Assembly: GCF_022200785.1 (NCBI RefSeq)
Contig: NZ_CP087585.1
Span: 2,604,001-2,668,000 of the forward strand
Reading direction: 5' to 3'
Source of the DNA: Pedobacter mucosus
GTDB taxonomy: Bacteria > Bacteroidota > Bacteroidia > Sphingobacteriales > Sphingobacteriaceae
DNA length: 64,000 nucleotides
Shown here: positions 9,308 through 17,795 of the stretch, piece by piece
Position numbering within the stretch: position 1 is the first letter of the stretch
Layout: each line of letters opens with the position of its first letter
Notes under the pieces: generated by a model
Database searches by the model: none
Told to the model about the DNA's origin: nothing
What the model saw: the letters and a program-made list of their open reading frames with translations, nothing else
Program-made: the position numbers and the translations under genes

Positions 9308-9901
9308 ATGGAAAATACGGCAATAATAATTTTAGCAGCCGGTAATTCATCCCGATTAGGTAAACCGAAACAACTTTTACAGTTTCAAAATAAAACATTA
9401 CTTCAAAATGTTTGTAAAGAGGCAGAAAATGCAGGTTTAAATCCTATAATTGTAGTAATTGGCGCTAATGATAAGGAAGTTGAAAATATTTTAACAGATC
9501 AAAACATTTCGATAATTAAAAATGGCAGCTGGCAAGACGGAATGTCTTCAAGCATTATAATTGGGTTAACGGCATTAACAGCATACAAAACGGTGGAAAA
9601 TATCGTTATTTCTGTGTGTGATCAACCTTATATTAATGCAGGTATTTTCAAGGCTTTAATTGAAGAAAAAAACAAATCTACAAAGGGAATTGTTGCTTCT
9701 GCATATGCTAATACCTTAGGAACGCCCGTACTTTTTGATAAAAAATACATTAAAGCGCTTCAAAAGTTAACAGGAAATGATGGTGCGAAGAAACTTTTGA
9801 AAATATTTCAAAGCGATATTGCAAAGATTACATTTCTAAAGGGTGAGGTTGATATTGATACCAAGACCGATTATTTAAATTTATTACAGCAGGCAGAATA
9901 A
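9308..9901 (+). CDS. mocA: MocA/MobA-like molybdenum-cofactor nucleotidyltransferase
   Basis: A 197-residue NTP transferase. The N-terminal AAGNSSRLGKPKQLL is the nucleotide-binding loop, SWQDGMSSSI the MocA signature and VSVCDQPYI the metal and nucleotide Asp motif. MocA converts Mo-molybdopterin to the cytosine dinucleotide used by aldehyde oxidoreductases. It is placed between xdhC and moaA, with one base before moaA. A MobA (guanylyl) activity is less likely because no DMSO-reductase-family enzyme is seen in the window. Confidence 0.88.
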   Translation: MENTAIIILAAGNSSRLGKPKQLLQFQNKTLLQNVCKEAENAGLNPIIVVIGANDKEVENILTDQNISIIKNGSWQDGMSSSIIIGLTALTAYKTVENIVISVCDQPYINAGIFKALIEEKNKSTKGIVASAYANTLGTPVLFDKKYIKALQKLTGNDGAKKLLKIFQSDIAKITFLKGEVDIDTKTDYLNLLQQAE

Positions 9902-9902
9902 T

Positions 9903-10883
9903 ATGATAGAAGATTCATTTGGCAGGGTGCACGATTATCTGCGTATTTCGCTTACGGATAACTGCAATTTTCGTTGTTTTTATTGTATGCCAGAGGAGGA
10001 TTACGATTTTACACCGGCTTCTCGCCTCATGCAAACTGATGAAATTATTAAGTTGGCGAAAATTTTTGTTGAGCAAGGTGTAAAAAAAATTCGCCTAACC
10101 GGAGGCGAGCCTTTAGTTAGAAAAGATGCGGCTACAATTATCGCCGAACTAGGTAAATTACCAGTAGAATTAGTGATTACAACAAATGGAACGCGAGTAC
10201 ACGAAATGCTCGACGTTTTAAAAGGTGCAAACATTAAAACGGTAAACATAAGTTTAGATACACTTCAAGCTGAAAAATTCTTTCTAATTACCCGTCGTGA
10301 TGTTTTTCATCAGGTACGTAGCAATATTGAATTATTGCTTCAACATAAAATCACCGTAAAGTTGAATATGGTGGTTATGAAAGGTTTAAACGACAATGAA
10401 ATTTTAGACTTTATTGCCTGGACAAAGCACAACCCAATTCAAGTTCGTTTTATTGAATTTATGCCTTTCAGCGGGAATAAATGGACGAGCAACAAACTAT
10501 TTTCTTTAGATGAAGTACTTGCTGTAATTGCAGAAAAACATACTTTATTTCCTGTAAAAGCTGAACCACATGATACTGCAAAAAGTTTTATGATTCCTGG
10601 TTACGAAGGCTCCTTTGCCGTGATAAGCACAATGACAGCTCCCTTTTGCAGTACCTGTAATAGAATGCGTTTAACTGCCGATGGAAAATTAAAAAACTGT
10701 TTATTTTCTGCTGGAGAAACTGATTTATTAACCGCTTTAAGAGCTGGTGAAGAAGTTTTGCCTTTAATCAAAGCCTCTATATGGAGTAAAGAAAAAGAAT
10801 TGGGCGGTCAGTTAGGCAAACATTTTGAAAACTTGGATGCCAACTCAATTACAAATAGAAGTATGATCACCATTGGTGGATAA
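9903..10883 (+). CDS. moaA: GTP 3',8-cyclase MoaA
   Basis: A 326-residue radical SAM enzyme. CNFRCFYC at 21-28 binds the SAM-cleaving 4Fe-4S cluster. LTGGEPLVRKD is the SAM-binding GGE motif, and a C-terminal set (CSTCNRMRLT near 248-257, and NCLFS) binds the second cluster that holds GTP. The C-terminal Gly-Gly (TIGG) needed for activity is present. It catalyses the first step of molybdopterin synthesis, together with MoaC encoded at the operon end. Confidence 0.95.
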   Translation: MIEDSFGRVHDYLRISLTDNCNFRCFYCMPEEDYDFTPASRLMQTDEIIKLAKIFVEQGVKKIRLTGGEPLVRKDAATIIAELGKLPVELVITTNGTRVHEMLDVLKGANIKTVNISLDTLQAEKFFLITRRDVFHQVRSNIELLLQHKITVKLNMVVMKGLNDNEILDFIAWTKHNPIQVRFIEFMPFSGNKWTSNKLFSLDEVLAVIAEKHTLFPVKAEPHDTAKSFMIPGYEGSFAVISTMTAPFCSTCNRMRLTADGKLKNCLFSAGETDLLTALRAGEEVLPLIKASIWSKEKELGGQLGKHFENLDANSITNRSMITIGG

Positions 10884-10890
10884 TTATTAA

Positions 10891-12072
10891 ATGATGATAA
10901 ATGTTACTGAGGCTAAAGCACTTGTAAAAGAAAATGCTTTAGCACTTAATCCTGTAAAAATACATCTCTCTCTTGCCGCTAGTCATATTTTAGCCGAAGA
11001 TGTTTTTGCAATTTGTGACATTCCAGCGTTCAGGCAATCATCAATGGATGGTTACGCAATAAAATTCGCAGACAAAGACCTTACATTAAAACTTTCTGGA
11101 GAAATGGCCGCGGGGACCGAAGCAAATTTTACTATTTTGAACGGTGAAACAGCAAGAATTTTCACGGGTGCCCCACTACCTGATGGTGCAGATACAGTTG
11201 TAATGCAAGAGAAAATAGCTACTGTTAATGATGAAGTTTCAGTTTTAGATGAAAAGTTGAAATTGGGCGCTAACGTTAGGGCTAAGGGCTCCGAGGTTAA
11301 AACCAATGCTCTTGCAATGCAAAAGGGAAATTTACTTACGCCAGCTGCAATAGGTTTTTTAGCCGGAATAGGCATCACTGAAGTTTCTGTTTATCCAATG
11401 CCGAAAGTGTCGATTATTGTAACTGGCAAAGAATTACAGCAGCCGGGCAACAAGCTAAATTTCGGTCAGGTTTATGAATCCAATTCCTTTTCACTAAAAG
11501 CGGCTTTAAAAATTGCTGGCATCGAAAATGTTCATGTTTTTCAGGCAGACGATGAGCTCGATATTTTAAAAAATATTCTCGACGAAGCAATGCAAATTAG
11601 TGACGTCGTTTTGCTCACTGGCGGCGTAAGTGTTGGTGATTATGACTTCGTTATAGAAGCCACCCACCTTTGCGAAGTTGATGAAATTTTCCATAAAGTA
11701 AAGCAGAAACCCGGAAAGCCACTTTATTTTGGTAAAAAAAATCAGCAATTGGTATTTGGATTGCCTGGAAACCCTTCATCAGTTTTAAATTGCTTTTATA
11801 ATTATGTATTGCCGGCGATTTATTCTTTATCAAATAAAGTAAATGCGGTGAAAGAAATCAAGGCAAAATTAGCTGCAGCATATCAGAAACCAGCTGGACT
11901 AACGCAGTTTCTAAAAGGATTTTACGAAGACGGTTTTGCTACGCCTTTGAATGCCCAAGAATCTTACCGATTAAGCTCATTCGCACAGGCAAATTGCTTA
12001 ATTGTATTAACCGAAACACAAGAAAATTTTCAAGAAGGCGAAATTGTAAATGTACTTTTATTGCCTGAGTAA
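10891..12072 (+). CDS. moeA: Molybdopterin molybdenumtransferase MoeA
   Basis: A 393-residue protein with the MoeA order: an N-terminal domain with IPAFRQSSMDGYAI, a linker with TGAPLPDGADTVVMQE, the MoCF-binding domain with TGGVSVGDYDF and the end motif FGLPGNPSS. It inserts molybdate into adenylylated molybdopterin. The MoaB-like domain of the fusion gene downstream can do the adenylylation. It starts 7 bases after moaA. Confidence 0.95.
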   Translation: MMINVTEAKALVKENALALNPVKIHLSLAASHILAEDVFAICDIPAFRQSSMDGYAIKFADKDLTLKLSGEMAAGTEANFTILNGETARIFTGAPLPDGADTVVMQEKIATVNDEVSVLDEKLKLGANVRAKGSEVKTNALAMQKGNLLTPAAIGFLAGIGITEVSVYPMPKVSIIVTGKELQQPGNKLNFGQVYESNSFSLKAALKIAGIENVHVFQADDELDILKNILDEAMQISDVVLLTGGVSVGDYDFVIEATHLCEVDEIFHKVKQKPGKPLYFGKKNQQLVFGLPGNPSSVLNCFYNYVLPAIYSLSNKVNAVKEIKAKLAAAYQKPAGLTQFLKGFYEDGFATPLNAQESYRLSSFAQANCLIVLTETQENFQEGEIVNVLLLPE

Positions 12073-12119
12073 TTAATCAAGTCAAATTATATGATCTATA
12101 TTTTCAATAAATAAATAGC

Positions 12120-12353
12120 ATGGAAATCAAGATGATTAGCTTTGGAAAAATTGCTGAGTTTATGGAAAGTCAAAGCATAAATACCGATGAGGTATCTGAC
12201 ACCAATGAATTTAAGCAATATTTGGAAGAAACTTTTCCGCAGCTTAAAGGAATGAAATATATCTTAGCAGTTGATAAAAAAATCGTTCAAGTAAATACTG
12301 CAATTAAAAACAATTCAACTATTGCCGTCATGCCACCGTTTTCTGGCGGATAA
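12120..12353 (+). CDS. moaD: Molybdopterin synthase sulfur-carrier subunit MoaD
   Basis: A 77-residue ubiquitin-like protein ending in PPFSGG, the classic MoaD tail. It donates two sulfurs to precursor Z within the MoaD-MoaE synthase. It differs clearly from the CysO-like carrier at 1722. It lies 9 bases before its likely activating enzyme and three genes upstream of moaE with no break. Confidence 0.9.
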   Translation: MEIKMISFGKIAEFMESQSINTDEVSDTNEFKQYLEETFPQLKGMKYILAVDKKIVQVNTAIKNNSTIAVMPPFSGG

Positions 12354-12362
12354 ATTATTAAA

Positions 12363-13478
12363 ATGTATAGCGAAAGGTACCAGCGACAAATTATACTTAA
12401 AGGATTTGGTGAAGAAGCTCAGCAACGACTAACTCATGCAAAAGTCCTAGTAATTGGTGCTGGAGGATTGGGTTGCCCTGCATTACAATATCTTGTTTCT
12501 GCCGGCGTAGGCTGCGTCGGAATTATAGATGATGATATCGTTTCTGAAAGCAATTTACATCGCCAAATTCTATACGCAACAGCGGATGTTGGTCTACTAA
12601 AAGTTAATGTTGCCAAGAAAAAATTGAACGACTTAAATCCTGAAGTTGAAATTCAAATTTATCCGTTTAAATTAGATAAGGATAACATTTTAAAGCTTTT
12701 AAAACAATACGATTTCATTTTAGATGGAACAGACAATTTTGATTCAAGATATTTAATAAACGATGCATCTTTTCTGCTGAAAAAACCATTAGTTTTTGCT
12801 GCAGTATCAGGTTTTGAAGGCCAATTAGCTGTTTTTAATGTGATTGACGAATTTAATCAAGTAACAAACTACAGAGATCTTTTTCCCATTCCTCCATCAA
12901 AAGGAGAGATTCCAAATTGCTCAGAAAATGGTATTCTAGGCGTATTACCAGGAATAATTGGAGCCATGCAGGCGGCTGAAGTCATTAAATTAATTACAAA
13001 AATTGGTAAACCATTAATTAATAAAATAATAAACTATAATCTTTTGGATCAATCATTTTACGAAATTTTAATTACGCCATCTCCAGTTGGATCTTATCAA
13101 ATGCCCCAAAATGAGGAAGATTTCAACAGGATGAATGACGACAAAATACAGTCAGAAAATCTTGGCGAAATCTTAGAAATTGAAGCCGATGAATTAGCGC
13201 TTTTACAAGAAAAAGAATCAACAATCATAATTGATGTAAGGGAAATTGGAGAGATTCCGATATTAAATCCTTCTGTGTTTACACAAATTCCAATGTCGGT
13301 TTTTAATACTTTTTTGGAGCAAGAAACTATTGAAGATCATATTGTTTTAATTTGTCAGCATGGCATTAGAAGTGTTGCTGCAGCTGAATATTTATTGGAA
13401 AAATACGGAAATAGCAAAAAAATATATAGCCTGAAAGGTGGAATTTCAAGATGGAAAAATCATTTCCAAAAGTTATAA
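12363..13478 (+). CDS. moeB: Molybdopterin synthase adenylyltransferase MoeB with rhodanese domain
   Basis: A 371-residue paralogue of the protein at 2012. The E1 half has GAGGLGC near 38-44, ESNLHRQ and DGTDNFDSRYL; the C-terminal rhodanese domain has a persulfide Cys near 331 in LICQHGIRS. The linker is longer and the rhodanese half more diverged than in the first paralogue. It charges MoaD. Having both domains in one chain means that adenylation and sulfur delivery come from one protein. One base separates it from moaE. Confidence 0.9.
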   Translation: MYSERYQRQIILKGFGEEAQQRLTHAKVLVIGAGGLGCPALQYLVSAGVGCVGIIDDDIVSESNLHRQILYATADVGLLKVNVAKKKLNDLNPEVEIQIYPFKLDKDNILKLLKQYDFILDGTDNFDSRYLINDASFLLKKPLVFAAVSGFEGQLAVFNVIDEFNQVTNYRDLFPIPPSKGEIPNCSENGILGVLPGIIGAMQAAEVIKLITKIGKPLINKIINYNLLDQSFYEILITPSPVGSYQMPQNEEDFNRMNDDKIQSENLGEILEIEADELALLQEKESTIIIDVREIGEIPILNPSVFTQIPMSVFNTFLEQETIEDHIVLICQHGIRSVAAAEYLLEKYGNSKKIYSLKGGISRWKNHFQKL

Positions 13479-13479
13479 T

Positions 13480-13923
13480 ATGAGCGAAAAAAAAGTAAAA
13501 AACATCTTTGTAAATGGTGCGATTGAGCCTGGCTTTATCGCCAATAGCATTGCAAATCATAGTGCTAAAACTAACATCGGCGGACATAGCATTTTTTTAG
13601 GGCAAGTGCGCAAGGATGAAATTGATGGAAAATTTGTAACATCAATCGATTATACCGCTTTTGAAGAATTGGCTTTAGAAAAAATGCAGGCAATAAGAGA
13701 AGACATTTTTAATAAATATTCTTTAACCTGCATGCATATACACCACAGTTTAGGAATTATAAAAACAGGTGAAATTTGTCTTTTTGTTTTTACCTCATCT
13801 GCACACCGAAAGCCCGCTATTGATGCTTGTGAAGAGGTTGTAGAAAGAATTAAAGCGGAACTTCCCATCTGGGGAAAAGAGATTTTTGAAGACGAATCAC
13901 ATCAGTGGAAAGAAAATATTTAA
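13480..13923 (+). CDS. moaE: Molybdopterin synthase catalytic subunit MoaE
   Basis: A 147-residue protein. The start at 13480, one base after the moeB stop, is preferred over an in-frame ATG inside moeB. GGHSIFLGQVRKDE near the N-terminus, DYTAFEELA, IHHSLGIIKTGE and the catalytic-lysine region SAHRKPAIDACE are all MoaE signatures. It forms the heterotetramer with MoaD that makes the dithiolene. Confidence 0.93.
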   Translation: MSEKKVKNIFVNGAIEPGFIANSIANHSAKTNIGGHSIFLGQVRKDEIDGKFVTSIDYTAFEELALEKMQAIREDIFNKYSLTCMHIHHSLGIIKTGEICLFVFTSSAHRKPAIDACEEVVERIKAELPIWGKEIFEDESHQWKENI

Positions 13924-13924
13924 T

Positions 13925-14830
13925 ATGGTTAACATTACAAATAAATTAAATTCATTAAGAATCGCCATTGCAACCGCGACGGTTAAGGTTTCTAAACCTG
14001 AAACTATTCAAGCTATTGAGCAGCGAAAAGTACCAAAAGGTGATGTTTTCGAGTTCGCGAGAGCTGCAGGATTATTGGGTGTAAAAAAAACAAGCGATGT
14101 TATTCCAGATTGCCATCCCCTACCTGTAGAATTTACATCGATTACTTACGAAATTATAGATTTAACCATTGTTATTTCTGTTGAGGTACACACCATTTAT
14201 AAAACCGGTGTTGAGGTTGAAGCCATGCATGGTGCAGCTGTTACGGCATTAACAATGTACGATATGTTGAAACCGATTGATAAATTTGTTGAAATACATG
14301 CTGTAAAATTGTTAAAAAAATCTGGTGGGAAAACTGATTTTAACAAACAGGATTTTTCTGAGCTAAAAGCCGCTGTTGTGGTTTGTTCTGACACCATTTC
14401 GTCAGGTAATGGAGAAGATAGATCGGGCAAAACAATTATAGCTAAATTGGAAGTTTTTGGTATCGAAACCTTAAATTACGAGGTAATTGCTGATGATTTT
14501 GATACCATTCAAAGTTTGGTTAAAAGTTTATCAACCCAATTTGATTTAGTAATTTTTACTGGCGGAACAGGACTCTCGCCAAGGGATTTTACTGTTGATG
14601 CCATTCAACCGTTAATCGAAAAAAGTATTGATGGAATAATGGAACAAGCCAGAAGATATGGACAGGATAGAATGCCCTATGCCATGTTATCACGGGGGGT
14701 TAGTGGTTTAATTGGAAATTGCTTGGTGCTAACTTTACCTGGATCTGTAAAAGGTGTTACAGAAAGTATGGATGCGATTTTCCCACATGTATTACATATT
14801 TTTAAAGTTATTAAAGGAGACAAACATTAA
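13925..14830 (+). CDS. moaCB: Bifunctional MoaC-MoaB (MogA-like) fusion
   Basis: A 301-residue fusion. Residues 1 to about 150 are MoaC (pyranopterin monophosphate synthase) with KGDVFEFARAAGLLG and DVIPDCHPL, and EAMHGAAVTALTMYDMLK. From about 155 to the end is a MoaB/MogA domain with AVVVCSDTISSG and FTGGTGLSPRDFT, which adenylylates molybdopterin. The start at 13925 lies one base after moaE. The fusion joins the second step and a late step of the pathway. It is the last gene of the molybdenum operon; only AT-rich sequence follows before the next gene. Confidence 0.93.
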   Translation: MVNITNKLNSLRIAIATATVKVSKPETIQAIEQRKVPKGDVFEFARAAGLLGVKKTSDVIPDCHPLPVEFTSITYEIIDLTIVISVEVHTIYKTGVEVEAMHGAAVTALTMYDMLKPIDKFVEIHAVKLLKKSGGKTDFNKQDFSELKAAVVVCSDTISSGNGEDRSGKTIIAKLEVFGIETLNYEVIADDFDTIQSLVKSLSTQFDLVIFTGGTGLSPRDFTVDAIQPLIEKSIDGIMEQARRYGQDRMPYAMLSRGVSGLIGNCLVLTLPGSVKGVTESMDAIFPHVLHIFKVIKGDKH

Positions 14831-14897
14831 AAAAAAATAGGATTTCATTCAATTACAAAATGTAAAAACAATTTTGATTTTGTAGGGTTATCCGCAT

Positions 14898-15185
14898 ATG
14901 AAACCATTCGATATTGCTATAAATCATCCTTCAGGTATTGTAGATTTACATATTGTATCCATAGAGGGCATTTTTCAAATATTATTTGATGGTAAAATTA
15001 TAGGAGCATTACGTCCGCCTGGAGAGGATTGGCAGCTATTGCCATTGGAAGATATTATTTCTAAACTTCCTGTTTATGAGCCAGATCTTGCTGACTCAAT
15101 AACAAAGGAATTACACTTAGATATACCAACAATAAACCTAATTATAGGAGAAATCGAAAATCGAATTTATCATAACGAAGAATAA
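14898..15185 (+). CDS. Hypothetical protein, 95 residues
   Basis: I do not recognise a family. The protein is acidic and has no signal peptide, membrane segment or cysteine. It lies 67 bases after moaCB on the same strand. Its composition (alternating beta-like and acidic stretches, with PPGEDWQLLPLEDI in the middle) looks like a genuine folded protein. Co-transcription with the molybdenum operon is possible but unproven. Confidence 0.6.
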   Translation: MKPFDIAINHPSGIVDLHIVSIEGIFQILFDGKIIGALRPPGEDWQLLPLEDIISKLPVYEPDLADSITKELHLDIPTINLIIGEIENRIYHNEE

Positions 15186-15205
15186 AAATAATTCTGTCTA
15201 CAGAA

Positions 15206-15367
15206 TTAGTCATTCATATTTTCATCGCTTTCTTCGTCTTCATTTTGCTCAGCCTGAGGCTCAACTGCATCCAGTTCTTCCTCATTTGTAACGCTAGAAG
15301 CGCCAGAAACGCCTCGCTCATCAGCGTCTTGCTTATCTGGTAAATTGTTTATTGGATCACTATACAT
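15206..15367 (-). CDS. Small acidic hypothetical protein, 53 residues
   Basis: A short reading frame from ATG at 15367 to TAA at 15206. It encodes an almost wholly acidic, disordered peptide rich in Glu, Asp, Asn and Gln (EEELDAVEPQAEQNEDEE). Such short acidic proteins are common in Pedobacter-like genomes. It shares strand and direction with the lipoprotein gene just upstream (11-base gap). No function can be assigned. Confidence 0.5.
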   Translation of the reverse strand: MYSDPINNLPDKQDADERGVSGASSVTNEEELDAVEPQAEQNEDEESDENMND

Positions 15368-15378
15368 GGCAATAAAAT

Positions 15379-15552
15379 TTAATATTTTCTAGTGGTGTCT
15401 TCTGGATTTACCCTTACAGCAGAATCTTGCTTAACTTTTGTGGTATCCTCGTAGTTTTTATCTTTTTCTTGAGTGGTTTTTTTTTCACTATCAGTACAAC
15501 TTGCAAAAATTGTTGCGCCTAATAAAACAGTAATCAGTAATTTGCCCTTCAT
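15379..15552 (-). CDS. Small lipoprotein, 57 residues
   Basis: Starts MKGKLLITVLLGATIFASC, a short signal peptide with a lipobox ending at Cys19. A charged, Thr/Lys/Asp-rich mature part of about 38 residues follows. It should be an acylated envelope peptide. It probably shares a transcript with the acidic protein downstream. Function unknown. Confidence 0.55.
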   Translation of the reverse strand: MKGKLLITVLLGATIFASCTDSEKKTTQEKDKNYEDTTKVKQDSAVRVNPEDTTRKY

Positions 15553-15672
15553 AACTCAATAATTAAATGTGATTGTTAAACTATATTAATAATCTTTTTT
15601 TTACGAGATAAGTTTTAAGATTTTTATATAAACTTGCTAATCAGATAAAATAAACTAAAAAGTAGGCTTTAT

Positions 15673-15963
15673 TTACTGATTCCAGATATCATTATATTTT
15701 GGTTCATTACGCTTAAACTGAGCAGCGACATAAGTGCAAAGTGGCAACACTTTTAAATGATGCTCCCGTACATAATCGACCATAGCCGCTAATAATTTGC
15801 TAGCATAACCTTTTCCAGATTGATCTTCATCCACTTCAGTGTGAAAAACAGTCATGTTTCCAGATTTTACTTCAACAATCATTTCACCAATTTTACTTTC
15901 ACCATCATACAGATTAAATGCTGCAGGTTCTTGCTCTCCCGTTTCAAACTTTACCTCAATCAT
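15673..15963 (-). CDS. GNAT-like N-acetyltransferase (YjdJ/NATD1 type)
   Basis: A 96-residue minimal GNAT domain. HTEVDEDQSGKGYASKLLA is the acetyl-CoA pyrophosphate loop. LKVLPLCTYVAAQFKRNE matches the conserved LPxCxYV segment of the COG2388 group. The length is normal for this small family. The substrate is unknown. It is monocistronic on the minus strand. Confidence 0.8.
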   Translation of the reverse strand: MIEVKFETGEQEPAAFNLYDGESKIGEMIVEVKSGNMTVFHTEVDEDQSGKGYASKLLAAMVDYVREHHLKVLPLCTYVAAQFKRNEPKYNDIWNQ

Positions 15964-16125
15964 ATTTTTATTTTCAAATATCCAATTTTAACTTAACAGA
16001 ATTATTATTTTAATGTTTGCATAAATACGGTATTTGGGTATATAATTACTTGTAAATCAATCTAAATTGAACAATGTAATAACCTTAAGTGTATTTGCTA
16101 TAGATTAGAATTTTACAGTAATAAG

Positions 16126-16152
16126 GGTAACCAGTCGGATGGTTACCTTTAT
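16126..16152 (+). terminator. Terminator-like hairpin 1
   Basis: GGTAACC at 16126-16132 pairs with GGTTACC at 16141-16147 around an 8-base loop, followed by TTTATTTG. There is no gene on this strand immediately upstream, so it may end an unannotated small RNA. Confidence 0.4.
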
Positions 16153-16244
16153 TTGTTAAACTTTTTAGGAATAAGTGAAACCATTAATTGATAAAACAGT
16201 TATTTATGTATAAGGTACTTTAAAACAATAAAATTATCTTATTG

Positions 16245-16273
16245 AGGTAGCCATTTAGCGTTACCTTTTTTTA
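16245..16273 (+). terminator. Terminator-like hairpin 2
   Basis: AGGTAGC pairs with GTTACCT (one G-U pair) around an 8-base loop, followed by seven T. It sits 10 bases before the small membrane protein gene, so it may act as an attenuator of that gene or end a small RNA. Confidence 0.4.
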
Positions 16274-16283
16274 TGTAAATGAT

Positions 16284-16400
16284 ATGGATGATAGAACAGA
16301 TCTTATACTTGGTATTATATTTCTCTTGGCTGGCGTGTTTGTTTTTTACACAATTTTTAGAAAAGATAAAGCAGAGAGAGAGCGTAATAAAAAGCTTTAG
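16284..16400 (+). CDS. Small single-pass membrane protein, 38 residues
   Basis: ATG at 16284 to TAG at 16400. It has a short acidic N-terminus (MDDRTD), one hydrophobic helix of about 17 residues (LILGIIFLLAGVFVFYT) and a strongly basic tail (RKDKAERERNKKL), an arrangement that fits the positive-inside rule. A longer overlapping frame starting at 16279 gives a less plausible protein. Function unknown. Confidence 0.5.
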   Translation: MDDRTDLILGIIFLLAGVFVFYTIFRKDKAERERNKKL

Positions 16401-16574
16401 TTTCATCGAAATCATGGTTAATATGGCTCAATTTTCCATAAAATTAAATTTTAATAATGTATTTCTGTGCATAACGACTGCACAAAATGTGGTTAAATGT
16501 GAATCAAAATGTATAATGAAATAAAAACTTCTCAAAGTTTACTTTCGTAAGTGTAAGTTATATTATTTAAAACT

Positions 16575-16892
16575 ATGCAATACGAAACCTTAAATTCCGT
16601 AAATACAATTACTACTTTTCAACTTATTCAGATGGTAATGGTTAAAATTTTAAATTATAAATTATCTATTAATGATGAACATGAAAATATTTTAGAGTTT
16701 AAAAATACTAACCCAGATTTTTGCCATCACATCATTGTTTTCGATTCCAACAAAAAAATAGAATGCGTTTCTGATGTTTCCATAGTTATAGCATTGCTTA
16801 AAAACGAACCAAACGCGGATATTCAAAAAGAAAAAATTGCGATAATGATTAGCACCGTCTTTTCACACTTTACCAGAAAAACAGTCAATTAG
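16575..16892 (+). CDS. Hypothetical protein, 105 residues
   Basis: I do not recognise a family. It is a soluble protein without signal peptide, with one cysteine pair far apart and a helical C-terminus. A TACTTTCG box at 16540-16547 resembles the Bacteroidota -7 promoter element and would give a short leader. It stands alone on the plus strand. Confidence 0.5.
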   Translation: MQYETLNSVNTITTFQLIQMVMVKILNYKLSINDEHENILEFKNTNPDFCHHIIVFDSNKKIECVSDVSIVIALLKNEPNADIQKEKIAIMISTVFSHFTRKTVN

Positions 16893-17081
16893 TTTTAATC
16901 TATCAAAGCGTACTGCTTGGCCATACCGCTTAAATAGGATTAAGCTATTCGATTATAAATTTTGTATTAATCATATTTAACACTTCTTATTATTGTAAAT
17001 TAGCGTAAGTAATTTATTGCTAGCGATCAAAATCAATAATTTGTATTTTTCATTTACGAGTGATCTAATAAATAAGATTAA

Positions 17082-17795
17082 TTGAAAATAATTAAAGAAA
17101 AGCATTCCATTGCAATGCGTTGGACACACTGGATTAATTTTCCAGTTTTGTTCATTATGATTTGGAGTGGATTAATGATTTATTGGGCAAACGATGCCTA
17201 TGGAATCTCCATCTTTAATTTTTCTATTATAAAATTTTTCCCTACATGGTTTTATGAATATTTCCATTTAAAGAGGCGCCTTGCAGAAGGAATGGCTTTC
17301 CATTTCTTATTTATGTGGTTCTTTTTTATAAATGGCTTTTTATATATTTTGTATACTGCATTTTCAGGTGCATGGAAAGAGTTAATACCAAAAAAAACCT
17401 CCTTCAAAGAGGCTTGGCAAGTACTTCTTTTCGATCTTCATATTATAAAAATTCTTCCGCCTCAAAAAAAATATAATGCTGCCCAACGCATCGCCTATTC
17501 TGCTATAATTTTAATGGGCATAGGATCCGTAATAACAGGTTTAGCAATTTATAAACCTGTTCAATTTAACTGGTTATGTTGGTTATGTGGAGGTTATCAC
17601 TTTGCCAGAATTTTACATTTCGCCTTAACAATTGGTTATGTATTTTTCTTTTTTATCCATATTATTCAAGTATGTATTGCTGGCTGGAATAATTTTCGTT
17701 CGGTAATATCTGGATTTGAAGTTGTTGAAGAACCACCTTCGATAAATAACCAATCAACTAGTTTAACAACTAAGAAAGAAGATGGACCAAACTGA
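17082..17795 (+). CDS. b-type cytochrome membrane subunit (cytochrome b561/thiosulfate-reductase type)
   Basis: A 237-residue protein with four main membrane helices and paired histidines suited to heme b (HSIAMRWTHW at the start; H in FHFLFMWFF, GGYHFARILH and FFIHIIQ later). TTG at 17082 is the start that keeps the first helix whole. It overlaps the next gene, an exported molybdoenzyme, by 14 bases, so the two are almost certainly a membrane quinol-oxidising partner and a periplasmic reductase. It is not an MsrQ (YedZ) homologue by appearance but could have the same role. Confidence 0.8.
   Translation: MKIIKEKHSIAMRWTHWINFPVLFIMIWSGLMIYWANDAYGISIFNFSIIKFFPTWFYEYFHLKRRLAEGMAFHFLFMWFFFINGFLYILYTAFSGAWKELIPKKTSFKEAWQVLLFDLHIIKILPPQKKYNAAQRIAYSAIILMGIGSVITGLAIYKPVQFNWLCWLCGGYHFARILHFALTIGYVFFFFIHIIQVCIAGWNNFRSVISGFEVVEEPPSINNQSTSLTTKKEDGPN

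Larger units (their letters stand above)
15964..16283. other. Intergenic region with two terminator-like hairpins
   Basis: No gene is seen. It holds two similar hairpins built on GGTAAC/GTTACC (16126-16147 and 16245-16266), each followed by a T-rich run and about 100 bases apart. They could end short transcripts. Confidence 0.5.

Noticed and set aside
16279..16524. 81-residue protein
   Set aside because: It overlaps a better small membrane protein in another frame and its C-terminal half looks random.
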